Shown in pieces: positions 51,849 to 59,588 of a stretch of DNA of 64,000 bases. The notes under the pieces are model-generated. The model made no database searches. It had not been told where the DNA came from and was given only the letters and a program-made list of their open reading frames with translations. Origin of the DNA: JAXHUH01 sp034211175 (GTDB lineage: Bacteria; Actinomycetota; Acidimicrobiia; Acidimicrobiales; CAIXPF01); contig JAXHUH010000169.1 of assembly GCA_034211175.1 (NCBI GenBank), positions 1 to 64,000 of the forward strand. Direction: 5' to 3'. The position numbers and the translations under genes were made by a program. Every line of letters begins with the position of its first letter. Within the stretch, counting starts at the first letter, position 1.

Positions 51849-52316
51849 TCAGGGGGCGGAGGTCGACGTGGCCAGCGCCAGGAGGCGGATCAGCTCACGC
51901 CGCTCGTCAGTGTCGAGCGCGCCGAGCACCTGGTCCTCCACCCCGGCGATCCGCTCCAGGAGGCCCTCGACGAGCTCGGCGCCCGCCGGTGTGATCGTCG
52001 TCTCGAGCACGCGACCTCCGTTGGGGGAGGGCGCCCGCTCGATGAGCCCGCTGTTCTCGAGCGAGCGGATCACCTTGTGCATCGCCTGCGGTGTGACCAG
52101 GGCACGCCGCGCGAGGCGGGCGTTCGACAACCCCGGGCGGTTCATCAACACGAACAGCGTCGTGTACTCCTGGAGGCTGAGCCCCGACTCCTCGAAGGCG
52201 TCCTCGATCCGCGTGCGCAGGATCTTGTCGATGCGACCGATCAGGTAGCTCGCCGTGAGGTTCGGTTCAGGCCGTGAGAGCACCGTATTCACCTGGGTGA
52301 CACATTGGTTGATCAA
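51849..52316 (-). CDS. MarR-family transcriptional regulator
   Basis: A 155-residue winged-helix regulator. The dimer helix is NLTASYLIGRIDKILRTRI. The DNA-binding part is LSLQEYTTLFVLMNRPGLSN then RLARRALVTPQAMHKVIRSL, with the wing IERAPSPNGGRVLETTITPAG. The TTG at 52316 lies inside a TTGATCAA palindrome, so the true start may be GTG at 52292 or 52283. It lies between the importer and the DmdA-like gene and may regulate either. Confidence 0.87.
   Translation of the reverse strand: MINQCVTQVNTVLSRPEPNLTASYLIGRIDKILRTRIEDAFEESGLSLQEYTTLFVLMNRPGLSNARLARRALVTPQAMHKVIRSLENSGLIERAPSPNGGRVLETTITPAGAELVEGLLERIAGVEDQVLGALDTDERRELIRLLALATSTSAP
52309..52316. promoter_or_regulatory. Candidate MarR operator
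   Basis: TTGATCAA, an 8-bp perfect palindrome within a wider ATTG...CAAT arrangement, sits at the 5' end of the MarR gene. It is a plausible autoregulatory site and another reason to prefer a downstream start for MarR. Confidence 0.4.
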
Positions 52317-52490
52317 TCCTAACGCACCGGTCGATCGATGGCCGCACCGCCATCGGGCCGGCGACGCGGAGCCCGATCCCGCGGGAGCCCGAACCGGTGC
52401 CGTCCGGTCGTTCCCGGCGCCGTGACCCGGTCCTCGGCGCTCGACGGCGGCGGGCCGCGACGACGGTGAGGTGGCCGGGCCCCGACCGCG

Positions 52491-53633
52491 CTAGGAGGTG
52501 GCCAGCTTCTTCTGGGGGTCGAAGAACGGGAGGTCGACGACGGTTGCCGTGGTCCGGCCGCCATCGGTGACCACCTCGACGCGGGTGCCGATCCGCGCCG
52601 CGTCGACGGCGACCATGGCCAGCGCGATGTTCTGCTCGAGGCGGGGCGAGTGGACGGCGGACGTGACCTTGCCGATGGTGACGTCGTCGCTCGTGACCGG
52701 CCAGTACGAGGTGTTGGGCCCGGGGAGACGGGGGCCGTCGAGGACCAGACCGACCTGTCGGCGGCTCACCCCTTCGTCCCGGATGCGGCGGAGCGCGGCC
52801 TTGCCGATGAACTCGGTGTCCATCTCGAGGTCGACCAACCGGTCGAGACTGAGCTCGTAGGGGTTCGTGCTGGCGTCGGCATCGGCGCGATAGGACAGCA
52901 TGGCGCCTTCGATGCGCCGGATCGTGGAGGTGTGCCCGGGCTTCAGGCCGTGGGGCTGGCCGGCGGCCATGATCTGCTCCCAGAGCTCGTCGCCGCGGGA
53001 GCCGTCCCGCAGGTAGAGCTCGTAGCCCAGCTCGCTCGACCACCCCGTCCGCGACACGACGAGGGGGATGCCGTCCAGGTCGATCTCGCGGAGGAAGTAG
53101 TACCGCAGGTCCAGGATGCGCTCGCCGAAGAGCGCGGTCATCACCTCGGCGGACCGCGGGCCCTGCAGCTGCAGCGGGGACACGTCGGGCTCGCTGATGG
53201 CGACGTCCATCCCCGCGTGCACGGCCACACCCTGTGCCCACAGGAGGATGTCGCTGTCGGCCAGGGAGATCCAGAAGTGGTCCTCGGCGAGACGAAGGAG
53301 GACCGGGTCGTTCAGGAGGCCACCCTCGGCGTTCGTGATCAGGACGTACTTGCACTGGCCGACGGCCATCTTCGACAGGTTGCGCGGCGTCAGCGTCTGG
53401 ACGAACGCGGCGGCGTCCGGACCCGTGATCTCGACCTGCCGCTCGACGGCCACGTCGCACAGGATCGCGTCGCGGACGAGGTTCCAGAAGTTCTGCTCCG
53501 GGTCACCGAAGTCGCGTGGGATGTACATGTGGTTGTAGACGGAGAACCGCTGTGCGCCCCACCTGATGGTGGCGTCGAAGAACGGCGACGTGCGGATCTG
53601 CGTCCCGAACCCGAGCTCTGCTGATCGGTCCAT
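52491..53633 (-). CDS. DmdA-like aminomethyltransferase-fold demethylase (GcvT family)
   Basis: A 380-residue protein of the GcvT/tetrahydrofolate aminomethyltransferase fold. Its landmarks fit dimethylsulfoniopropionate demethylase DmdA as I recall it: YNHMYIPRDF, ILCDVAVERQVEITG, LTPRNLSKMAVGQCKY, LLNDPVLLRL, WISLADSD and SRTGWSSELGYELYL. Such enzymes pass a methyl group to tetrahydrofolate. True DmdA needs a few specific binding residues that I cannot confirm by eye, so other methylated substrates are possible. It lies beside a MarR regulator and a Liv-type importer. Confidence 0.8.
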   Translation of the reverse strand: MDRSAELGFGTQIRTSPFFDATIRWGAQRFSVYNHMYIPRDFGDPEQNFWNLVRDAILCDVAVERQVEITGPDAAAFVQTLTPRNLSKMAVGQCKYVLITNAEGGLLNDPVLLRLAEDHFWISLADSDILLWAQGVAVHAGMDVAISEPDVSPLQLQGPRSAEVMTALFGERILDLRYYFLREIDLDGIPLVVSRTGWSSELGYELYLRDGSRGDELWEQIMAAGQPHGLKPGHTSTIRRIEGAMLSYRADADASTNPYELSLDRLVDLEMDTEFIGKAALRRIRDEGVSRRQVGLVLDGPRLPGPNTSYWPVTSDDVTIGKVTSAVHSPRLEQNIALAMVAVDAARIGTRVEVVTDGGRTTATVVDLPFFDPQKKLATS

Positions 53634-54188
53634 GTCTGACCCCCCGGTCCGGCCGGCGCTCGAGACCGTGGGTCTGCGCCGTCCTGGCATCGCCGATCCC
53701 GCCCGGCCCGTGCGACGGCGTCGTCTCGATGCGCATCGAGTCGCCGCCGCACGGTCTCGGCCACCGGGACCGGCGTGTCATCGTCCCAAGGTTGCCACGC
53801 CGCGGTCTCCGTTCGTCGTCTCGGCCCGCCGGTGGTGGCCCGTGCCGGATGCGCGAGAGGGAGACGACGACCACGGGGGGTCGCGAACGCAGAGGCTGCG
53901 ATCGCGTAGACTGACGTCTCGGGTTCCGGGAGTCCGACGTCCATCGATGTTCATCGAGGTCGGCGAGCTCCCAGAAGCCACACCCTCATCACGGCCTGGG
54001 GCCGATCGGTACCCCGCAGCTCGCGTCGTTCGCGGGAGCTGCGGGCTCGGCGTCGACACCAGTGCGGATCCCGGCTCGGGCCGGGGCAGCCGCGGGATCG
54101 TTGGTCACTGTGGGGGAGCAGAGCGGGAGCGTCGAGCAACGAGGGTGACGCTCCCACGAGATCGAACACCCCCAGGAGCAACCCCCAC
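53634..54188. other. Long intergenic region and 5' leader of the helicase
   Basis: This 555-bp region between divergent genes has no supported CDS. Its right part holds two hairpins: GCAGCTC/GAGCTGC around 54017-54043, and the stronger one at 54125-54155. The spacing suggests a long 5' untranslated leader for the DEAD-box gene. Confidence 0.5.
54125..54155 (+). promoter_or_regulatory. Leader hairpin upstream of DEAD-box helicase
   Basis: A perfect 9-bp stem (GGGAGCGTC/GACGCTCCC) with 13-nt loop ends 33 bp before the helicase ATG, just upstream of its AGGAG ribosome site. RNA helicase genes often use leader structure for autoregulation or cold response. Confidence 0.5.
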
Positions 54189-55889
54189 ATGCAGCCGTCA
54201 GATCACGCACCCGCGGACTTCGCCGCGCTCGGGCTCCGGTCCGAGATCCTCGAGACGCTCGACCGGCTCGGCTACCCCGAGCCGAGCCCGATCCAGCGCG
54301 AGGCGATCCCCGCCCTCCTGTCCGGGGCGGACGTCCTCGGCACCGCTGCGACCGGTACCGGCAAGACCGCGGCGTTCTCCCTGCCGATCGTCGACGGCAT
54401 CGGTGAGACCTCGGGCCAGCCGGTCCCGACCGCGCTCGTGCTCGTGCCCACCCGCGAGCTCGCCGTCCAGGTCGCCGAGGCCATGACCGGCTACGGCGCC
54501 GCGTTCGACCTGCAGGTCCTCGCGGTGTTCGGCGGCCAGCCCATCCACCACCAGCTCCGCGCCCTCAAGCACGGGGTCCACGTGGTCGTCGCGACCCCGG
54601 GCCGGGCGTCCGACCACCTGCGGCGAGGCTCGCTCGACCTGACGACCGTCACCACGGTGGTGCTCGACGAGGCCGACGAGATGCTCGACATGGGCTTCGC
54701 GGAGGACATCGGCGCGATCCTCGACGCGACCCCGGCCGAGCGTCAGACCGTGATGTTCTCGGCCACACTGCCCCCGCGGGTGGCGGGCCTCGCCGAGCGG
54801 TACCAGCGTGACCCGGTGCGGGTCAGCATCACCCACAAGGAGAACGAGGCCTCCAAGGGCTCGATCCGCCAGGACGGGTACCTGGTCGACAAGCGCCACA
54901 AGGCCGCCGTCCTCGGCCGCGTCCTCGACATCGAGAGCCCGGGCTCGACGATCGTGTTCTGCAAGACCCGCAGCGACGTCGACGAGCTCACCGTGACCAT
55001 GAACGCGCGGGGCTATCGGGCCGAGGCCCTCCACGGCGGCATGGACCAGGTCCAGCGGGACAAGGTGATGAACCGGCTGCGCGACGGCGTGGCCGAGCTG
55101 CTCGTCGCCACCGACGTCGCGGCCCGGGGCCTCGACGTCGACACCCTCACCCACGTCGTCAACTACGACGTCCCGAGCTCGCCGGAGAGCTACGTGCACC
55201 GCATCGGCCGGGTCGGTCGTGCCGGGCGCGAGGGCGTGGCCATCACGCTGGTCGACCCCCGTCAGCGCCGTTCGCTGGCCAACGTCGAGCGCCTCACCCG
55301 CACGCCGCTCGAGATGAAGCCGATCCCGTCCGTGGCGGACCTGCGCCGCCACCAGCACGAGCGGGTGACGGCCGAGGTCGGGGGAGCGGTCGAGGACGGC
55401 GGGCTCCACGACTACGAGGAGCTGCTCGACCGGCTCACGGCCGACCACGACCTCCGCAAGGTCGCTCTGGCCGCCTTGAAGCTGGTCCACCGGGCCCAGT
55501 CCGGCGACGGTGACCTCGAGGAGATCCCGGCGCCCCGCAGCCGCTCGGATCGCAACCGGCGCGACGACGGCCCGCGGCGCAACGGCAGCACCGACAAGCG
55601 CGCCCGCGCCAAGCACGACCGGGGCCGGGGCGACGATCGCAACGACGGCGAGACCGGGTTCGTGTTCGTCGGGCTCGGCAAGCGGAACGGCCTTCGCCCG
55701 GCGAACCTCGTCGGCGCGATTGCCAACGAGACCGACCTCGTCGGTCGCTCCATCGGCCCGATCCGGATCAAGGACAACTACGCCGTCGTCGGCGTGCCCG
55801 ACCGCTCGGTCGACGAGGTCGTCTCCGTGCTCCGGGGCATGACGGTGCGGGGCAACCGCGCCACCAGCGTCCGCCGCTACGTGGACTGA
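54189..55889 (+). CDS. deaD: DEAD-box RNA helicase with DbpA-type C-terminal domain
   Basis: ATP-dependent RNA helicase of 566 residues. The Q motif is GYPEPSPIQREAIP, Walker A is AATGTGKT (53-60), and PTRELAVQ, DEAD (about 157) and SAT (FSATLPP) follow. Motif VI is HRIGRVGRAGR. A basic Arg/Asp-rich linker (about 440-485) precedes a C-terminal DbpA-type RNA-binding domain (GFVFVGLGKRNGLRPANLVGAI, in pieces, ending IRIKDNYAVVGVPDRSVDEV). It acts in ribosome assembly and RNA unfolding. AGGAG lies 10 nt before the ATG. Confidence 0.92.
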   Translation: MQPSDHAPADFAALGLRSEILETLDRLGYPEPSPIQREAIPALLSGADVLGTAATGTGKTAAFSLPIVDGIGETSGQPVPTALVLVPTRELAVQVAEAMTGYGAAFDLQVLAVFGGQPIHHQLRALKHGVHVVVATPGRASDHLRRGSLDLTTVTTVVLDEADEMLDMGFAEDIGAILDATPAERQTVMFSATLPPRVAGLAERYQRDPVRVSITHKENEASKGSIRQDGYLVDKRHKAAVLGRVLDIESPGSTIVFCKTRSDVDELTVTMNARGYRAEALHGGMDQVQRDKVMNRLRDGVAELLVATDVAARGLDVDTLTHVVNYDVPSSPESYVHRIGRVGRAGREGVAITLVDPRQRRSLANVERLTRTPLEMKPIPSVADLRRHQHERVTAEVGGAVEDGGLHDYEELLDRLTADHDLRKVALAALKLVHRAQSGDGDLEEIPAPRSRSDRNRRDDGPRRNGSTDKRARAKHDRGRGDDRNDGETGFVFVGLGKRNGLRPANLVGAIANETDLVGRSIGPIRIKDNYAVVGVPDRSVDEVVSVLRGMTVRGNRATSVRRYVD

Positions 55890-55891
55890 CG

Positions 55892-55907
55892 GGCCGAGCT
55901 ATCGGCC
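55892..55907. terminator. Small hairpin after the helicase gene
   Basis: A 6-bp stem (GGCCGA/TCGGCC) with 4-nt loop lies 2 bp after the helicase stop and overlaps the stop of the small minus-strand frame. Confidence 0.35.
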
Positions 55908-56081
55908 GGGGCCGCCGGCGGTGGCGAGGTGTCGCCGGCGGCGCACCAGGATGGCGAGCGCGCCGGCATCGATCACCACGGTCAGCCTGTCGAACACGCC
56001 GACCTGGTCGGTGAACGTCAGCACGATGTTCACGGTCAGGACGGCGATGGCGAGGGCGAACGACGCGCGTGTTCCGCTCAG
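55899..56081 (-). CDS. Putative small membrane protein (start uncertain)
   Basis: A frame of about 60 codons with one strong hydrophobic helix (SFALAIAVLTVNIVLTF), a second weaker one (RLTVVIDAGALAILV) and a basic C-terminus (RRRRHL). It follows the monooxygenase gene with the frames overlapping. No ATG, GTG or TTG precedes the first helix; a CTG at 56081 overlapping the upstream stop is the best start. Real coding is plausible from the pattern of hydrophobic residues but unproven. Confidence 0.35.
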   Translation of the reverse strand: MSGTRASFALAIAVLTVNIVLTFTDQVGVFDRLTVVIDAGALAILVRRRRHLATAGGPGR

Positions 56082-56383
56082 GTCAGGTCGATGGCTGTCG
56101 CCTCCAGGAACGAGACCTCGCGGCTGATCGGTTCGACGGCCGCGGCGTTGGTGCCCGGTGCACGACGCCGTTGCCTCAGCGCCTCCAGATGAGCGTCGAG
56201 GTCGGCCTTCGTCTCCCAGCGCTCGGAGAGGACGACTCGGTCCGGTTCGAGCGGGTCGGCGGCGAGCACGTACTCGATGCAGCCCTTCTCGCTCCTGCTG
56301 ATCCGTTGGTTCTCCACCGACTGCGCGAGGAACTGCTCGCGATCCTCGGCGGCGACCCGGAACACACCCTGGACGACGATCAT
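56078..56383 (-). CDS. Antibiotic biosynthesis monooxygenase (ABM) domain protein
   Basis: A 101-residue ferredoxin-like ABM protein. IVVQGVFRVAAEDREQFL is the first strand-helix unit, SEKGCIEYVLAADP the second strand, and VVLSERWETKADLDAHLEA the segment with the conserved Trp. The family includes cofactor-free quinone-forming monooxygenases and heme-degrading enzymes. It is too small and general for a substrate call. Confidence 0.82.
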   Translation of the reverse strand: MIVVQGVFRVAAEDREQFLAQSVENQRISRSEKGCIEYVLAADPLEPDRVVLSERWETKADLDAHLEALRQRRRAPGTNAAAVEPISREVSFLEATAIDLT

Positions 56384-56426
56384 GGGGCGCAGCGTCGCAC
56401 ATCGCGCCGCGCGTGATGGCCCGTCG

Positions 56427-56960
56427 TCAGGAGTCCGCAGCTGCGGCTGCTCCGGTTCGATCGGTCCCGCCGGCGCCGGGGCGGCGGCGGCCGGGGGCGA
56501 CGGTGCGGGCCAGGATGCCGAGCGTTGCCAGCAGGTTGGTCTCGGAGATGACGGGGAACACGCTGTCGGCGATCGGCCGGTACTGCTCGTGGATGTCGGA
56601 CCAGTCGTAGTACGACGTCACGAGCGTGCCGCCGTCGACCGGTTCGAGGCGGTAGCCGTACACGTGGCCGATCGGCGGCTGCATGACCCCCTCGATCGTC
56701 CAGGCGATCTCGCGATCGGGATCGAGGGTCGAGATCACCACCGTGACGTCGTACTCGCCGAGGTCGTAGTCCCGCAGCGAGTCGCGGTCCATGTGCACGA
56801 CGAAACGATCGCCGACCGCCGCGGCCGGTTCGCCGTCGGCCGACATGAGCATGCCGGAGGCGTCGATCGCCACGTGGCCCTGCGGGTCGCGCAGCACGGC
56901 GAAGATGGCGGGCGGGTCCGCAGCGATCGCCCGCTGGACCTCGATCCGTTGCTCGCTCAT
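56427..56960 (-). CDS. SRPBCC (START-like) family protein
   Basis: A 177-residue lipid- or polyketide-binding fold (SRPBCC). It begins IEVQRAIAADPPAIFAVLRD, the typical strand-helix start of polyketide-cyclase/dehydrase-like proteins, with the long C-terminal helix around FPVISETNLLATLGILART. GHVYGYRLEPVDGGTLVTSYYDW is the usual later sheet. It stands 43 bp upstream of the ABM gene on the same strand, so a two-gene unit is possible. Confidence 0.8.
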   Translation of the reverse strand: MSEQRIEVQRAIAADPPAIFAVLRDPQGHVAIDASGMLMSADGEPAAAVGDRFVVHMDRDSLRDYDLGEYDVTVVISTLDPDREIAWTIEGVMQPPIGHVYGYRLEPVDGGTLVTSYYDWSDIHEQYRPIADSVFPVISETNLLATLGILARTVAPGRRRPGAGGTDRTGAAAAADS

Positions 56961-57065
56961 GCCGGGACCCTACTGCGACGTCTGTTGCCGCGACCTGGTG
57001 ACCTCCGTTTCCGCTCCTCGCGCCGAGGTTTCCCGCCGTGTGGTCGGGAGCGGATCGGTCGGCGA

Positions 57066-58397
57066 TCAGGTCGACGCGAGGTCGCGGCGGCGGAGTGCGG
57101 CAAGACCGACGGCCGCCAGAGCGGTCGCGACCGTGACGAGCGCAACTGGAGCGCCCGCGGTGGGCTCGGCGGCGGGGACACCGGGCAGGTGGACGAACGG
57201 CGAGACGCTGAGCAGCGAACCCGGCAGCTGCAGCGGCTCCGCGAGCATCGTGACGACGGCGACGACCCCGAACCCGCTCCAGGCGATCACTGACGCAACG
57301 CGCGGGGCGGCTCCGTGGAGGAGCACGGTCAGCCCGGCGACGACCCACGCGCCGGGGAGTTGCGCCAGATTGGCCACCGCCAGCTCCCCGGCCCACGACA
57401 GGTCGTCGGCCCGCCAACCGTGGATCAGCCCTGCAGCGACACCGGAGACCGCGAGGATCGCCGCGCTGCCGGCGGCGACGATGCCGACGTGGCTCGCGGC
57501 CCACGCCAGCCGCGACACCGGCGTCGCCAACACGAGCCCCGCTCTGCCCTCCGTCTCCTCGGTGTGCAGCTGCATGAGGTTCCCGATGACGTAGGCGGCG
57601 GTGGCGAGTGCCAGCACGACGGCGACGGTCGCCAGGAACGCCTCGAGCGGCGTGCCCTCGGTGCCGGTGAAGCGCTCGGCCACGTCCGGGTCGGACTCGA
57701 AGGCCTCCTCGACCTCGGTCGCGAGCGAACCGAACACGGCGGCGAACGCCGTGATCCCGGCCAGCCAGCCCGCGAACGGCGCTCGTTGGAGACGGAGGGC
57801 GAGTCCGACTGGCGAGCCGAGCGCGTCCGGGGCTCGAGCACGACCGCGATCGCCGTGTCCCCCGCCGAGCGTGCCGCCGAGGTCGCGCCGATCCACCAGC
57901 CACCACGAGATCGCGAGAACGCCGACGGCGACCACGAGGCCGATGGCCACGAGCACGACGGCCGAGAGCGCGGCGATGCCCGCATTGGCGACCGTCGTCG
58001 CCGCCACCGCAGCGGTCGGCTGCGCACGGCGGCCGACGACGCCCGCTCGTACGAGCTCGGTGCGGCCCGCCTGCTCCTCGGCACGGGTGTGGCGGACCAC
58101 GAGCAGCACGCTCATCAGGGCCGCGGTCGCGGCGAACGACACGAACACCTCGAACGAGACACGACCGCCGATGGTGTCGAGAGCGACGGGCCGCCCGCCG
58201 ATGACGGCGGCTGCGATGTTGCCCTCGGCGCTTCGGGCGAACTCCTCACGACTCGCGGGTGTCGAGTACAGGTCCATCACGTTGGCGACCCGTAGGGCGA
58301 GCAGGCCGACGAGGCCGAACGCCCACAGCCCGAGCCGCCCGCAATCGCGTCGCAGGCACGATGCGACGAGCGCCACCGTCCCGGCGAACGGGCTCAC
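57066..58397 (-). CDS. ABC exporter permease with internal deletion
   Basis: Membrane component of an ABC-2/tetronasin-type exporter. The N-terminal half has four or five hydrophobic segments up to AALSAVVLVAIGLVVAVGV. The C-terminal half begins RRDLGG, GLALRLQRAPFAGWLAGI and continues with six segments. In relatives I recall roughly 120-150 more residues between these halves; here the join is direct, so part of the membrane domain is missing. At 443 residues it is shorter than the usual about 530. GTG at 58397 overlaps the ATPase remnant's stop. The frame is open, but function is doubtful because the ATPase is broken. Confidence 0.7.
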   Translation of the reverse strand: MSPFAGTVALVASCLRRDCGRLGLWAFGLVGLLALRVANVMDLYSTPASREEFARSAEGNIAAAVIGGRPVALDTIGGRVSFEVFVSFAATAALMSVLLVVRHTRAEEQAGRTELVRAGVVGRRAQPTAAVAATTVANAGIAALSAVVLVAIGLVVAVGVLAISWWLVDRRDLGGTLGGGHGDRGRARAPDALGSPVGLALRLQRAPFAGWLAGITAFAAVFGSLATEVEEAFESDPDVAERFTGTEGTPLEAFLATVAVVLALATAAYVIGNLMQLHTEETEGRAGLVLATPVSRLAWAASHVGIVAAGSAAILAVSGVAAGLIHGWRADDLSWAGELAVANLAQLPGAWVVAGLTVLLHGAAPRVASVIAWSGFGVVAVVTMLAEPLQLPGSLLSVSPFVHLPGVPAAEPTAGAPVALVTVATALAAVGLAALRRRDLAST

Positions 58398-58777
58398 GGC
58401 CGGCCCTCGGTGGCCTGGCCCCGGGGTGGTCCTCCGTCGTGATCGCGCAGGAAGAACGCCTCGAGCGACGGCGGTCGGCTGGTCAGCGATCGGATCCCTC
58501 GTTCGGCCACGAACCGGATGGCTGCGTCGAGGGCGGTCGCCTCGACATCGAAGCCGACGTGTCCGTCCGTGATCTCGACGTCGTGCACACCGGCGAGCTC
58601 GCCGATGCCGTCGAGGGGCCGCTCGGTCTCGACCGAGACGGTCGTCCGCATGAGGTGACGGAGCTCGGACAGCGTGCCGTGCTCGACGACCCGTCCCGCC
58701 CGGATGATGGTGACGCAGTCCGCCAGCGCCTCGACCTCGGCCAGCGCGTGCGACGAGAGCAGGACGGTACGACCCTC
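58394..58777 (-). pseudogene. ABC exporter ATPase, C-terminal remnant
   Basis: Only the last about 127 codons of an ABC ATPase remain, starting at the H-loop region (EGRTVLLSSHALAEVEALAD). A regulatory C-terminal domain ending SLEAFFLRDHD follows. Walker A, Q-loop, signature and Walker B are all absent. The frame upstream is open but has no ABC similarity. With the shortened permease it records decay of an exporter operon. Confidence 0.8.
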
Positions 58778-59104
58778 GCCGCGCACCATTTCGTCGCCAG
58801 CAAGAGGGACATCGGCGACCGACGCGGAGATCGGGGTGCCGAACTCGGTTGCCCGCGGCGGCTCGGCGCACTCGGCGCAGGTACCTACGATGATCCGGCG
58901 ATCGCACGGGAGCCGCTGGGGATCGCCGCCGTCCAGACCCTCCACGGTGAGGCCGGCCCGGTCGGGCGCGGCAGCCGAGCCCGCGAGCGACTGGACTCGG
59001 ATGGTGCGCGCGCCCGGCGCGCCAGCTCGGCCGCCGGGGAGCGGGCCGATCGGAACCCCGAGAGGCGGTGCCGTGGCGCCTGTTGGGACAAACGACCGCA
59101 CGGA
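58778..59104. other. Gap without recognisable gene
   Basis: This stretch of 327 bp lies between the ATPase remnant and the sigma-factor promoter. I see no conserved motif on either strand. It may be residue of the decayed exporter locus. Confidence 0.4.
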
Positions 59105-59131
59105 TGTCGAGAACCGGCCGGCGGTTTCGTC
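59105..59131 (+). promoter_or_regulatory. Candidate ECF42-dependent promoter
   Basis: TGTCGA (59105-59110), 17 bp, then CGTC (59128-59131), 49 bp upstream of the DGPF start. As I recall, ECF42 sigma factors recognise TGTCGA at -35 and a short CGTC-like -10. This would give the autoregulation common in ECF systems. A weaker alternative is TGTCGG-N16-CGTA at 59137-59162. Confidence 0.5.
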
Positions 59132-59180
59132 CCCGGTGTCGGGACGGCCACGATGGGCCGTACGGACCGAGGAGAACGCC

Positions 59181-59588
59181 ATGGCCAAGTACCTGCTGCT
59201 CAAGCACTACCGGGGCGCGCCGGCGGCGGTGAACGACGTGCCGATGGACCGGTGGACGCCCGAGGAGGTCTCGGCCCACATCCGGTTCATGGAGGACTTC
59301 GCAGCGCGGCTCGAGCGCACCGGTGAGTACGTCGACGGCCAGGCGCTGTCGCCCGACGGCATGTTCGTGCGCCACGACGGCGCTGGCCGGCCGCCGGTGA
59401 CCGACGGGCCGTTCGCGGAGACCAAGGACCTGATCGCCGGGTGGATGGTGATCGATGTCGACACCGAGGAGCGGGCGGTCGAGCTCGCCGGTGAGCTCTC
59501 GGCCGCGCCGGGCGCGGGCGGTGAGCCGATCGGGGAGTGGCTCGAGGTTCGCCCGTTCCTGACCGCGCCCCCGACGATCACCGAGTGA
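59181..59588 (+). CDS. DGPF/YCII-related protein, ECF42 partner
   Basis: A 135-residue YCII-fold protein. The name-giving motif DGPFAE is at 75-80. It starts KYLLLKHYRG and ends with a short EVRPF strand. DGPF proteins are the usual genetic partners of ECF42 sigma factors and are probably their targets, role unknown. ATG at 59181 has GGAG 9 nt upstream. The stop overlaps the sigma gene by 4 bases. Confidence 0.87.
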   Translation: MAKYLLLKHYRGAPAAVNDVPMDRWTPEEVSAHIRFMEDFAARLERTGEYVDGQALSPDGMFVRHDGAGRPPVTDGPFAETKDLIAGWMVIDVDTEERAVELAGELSAAPGAGGEPIGEWLEVRPFLTAPPTITE

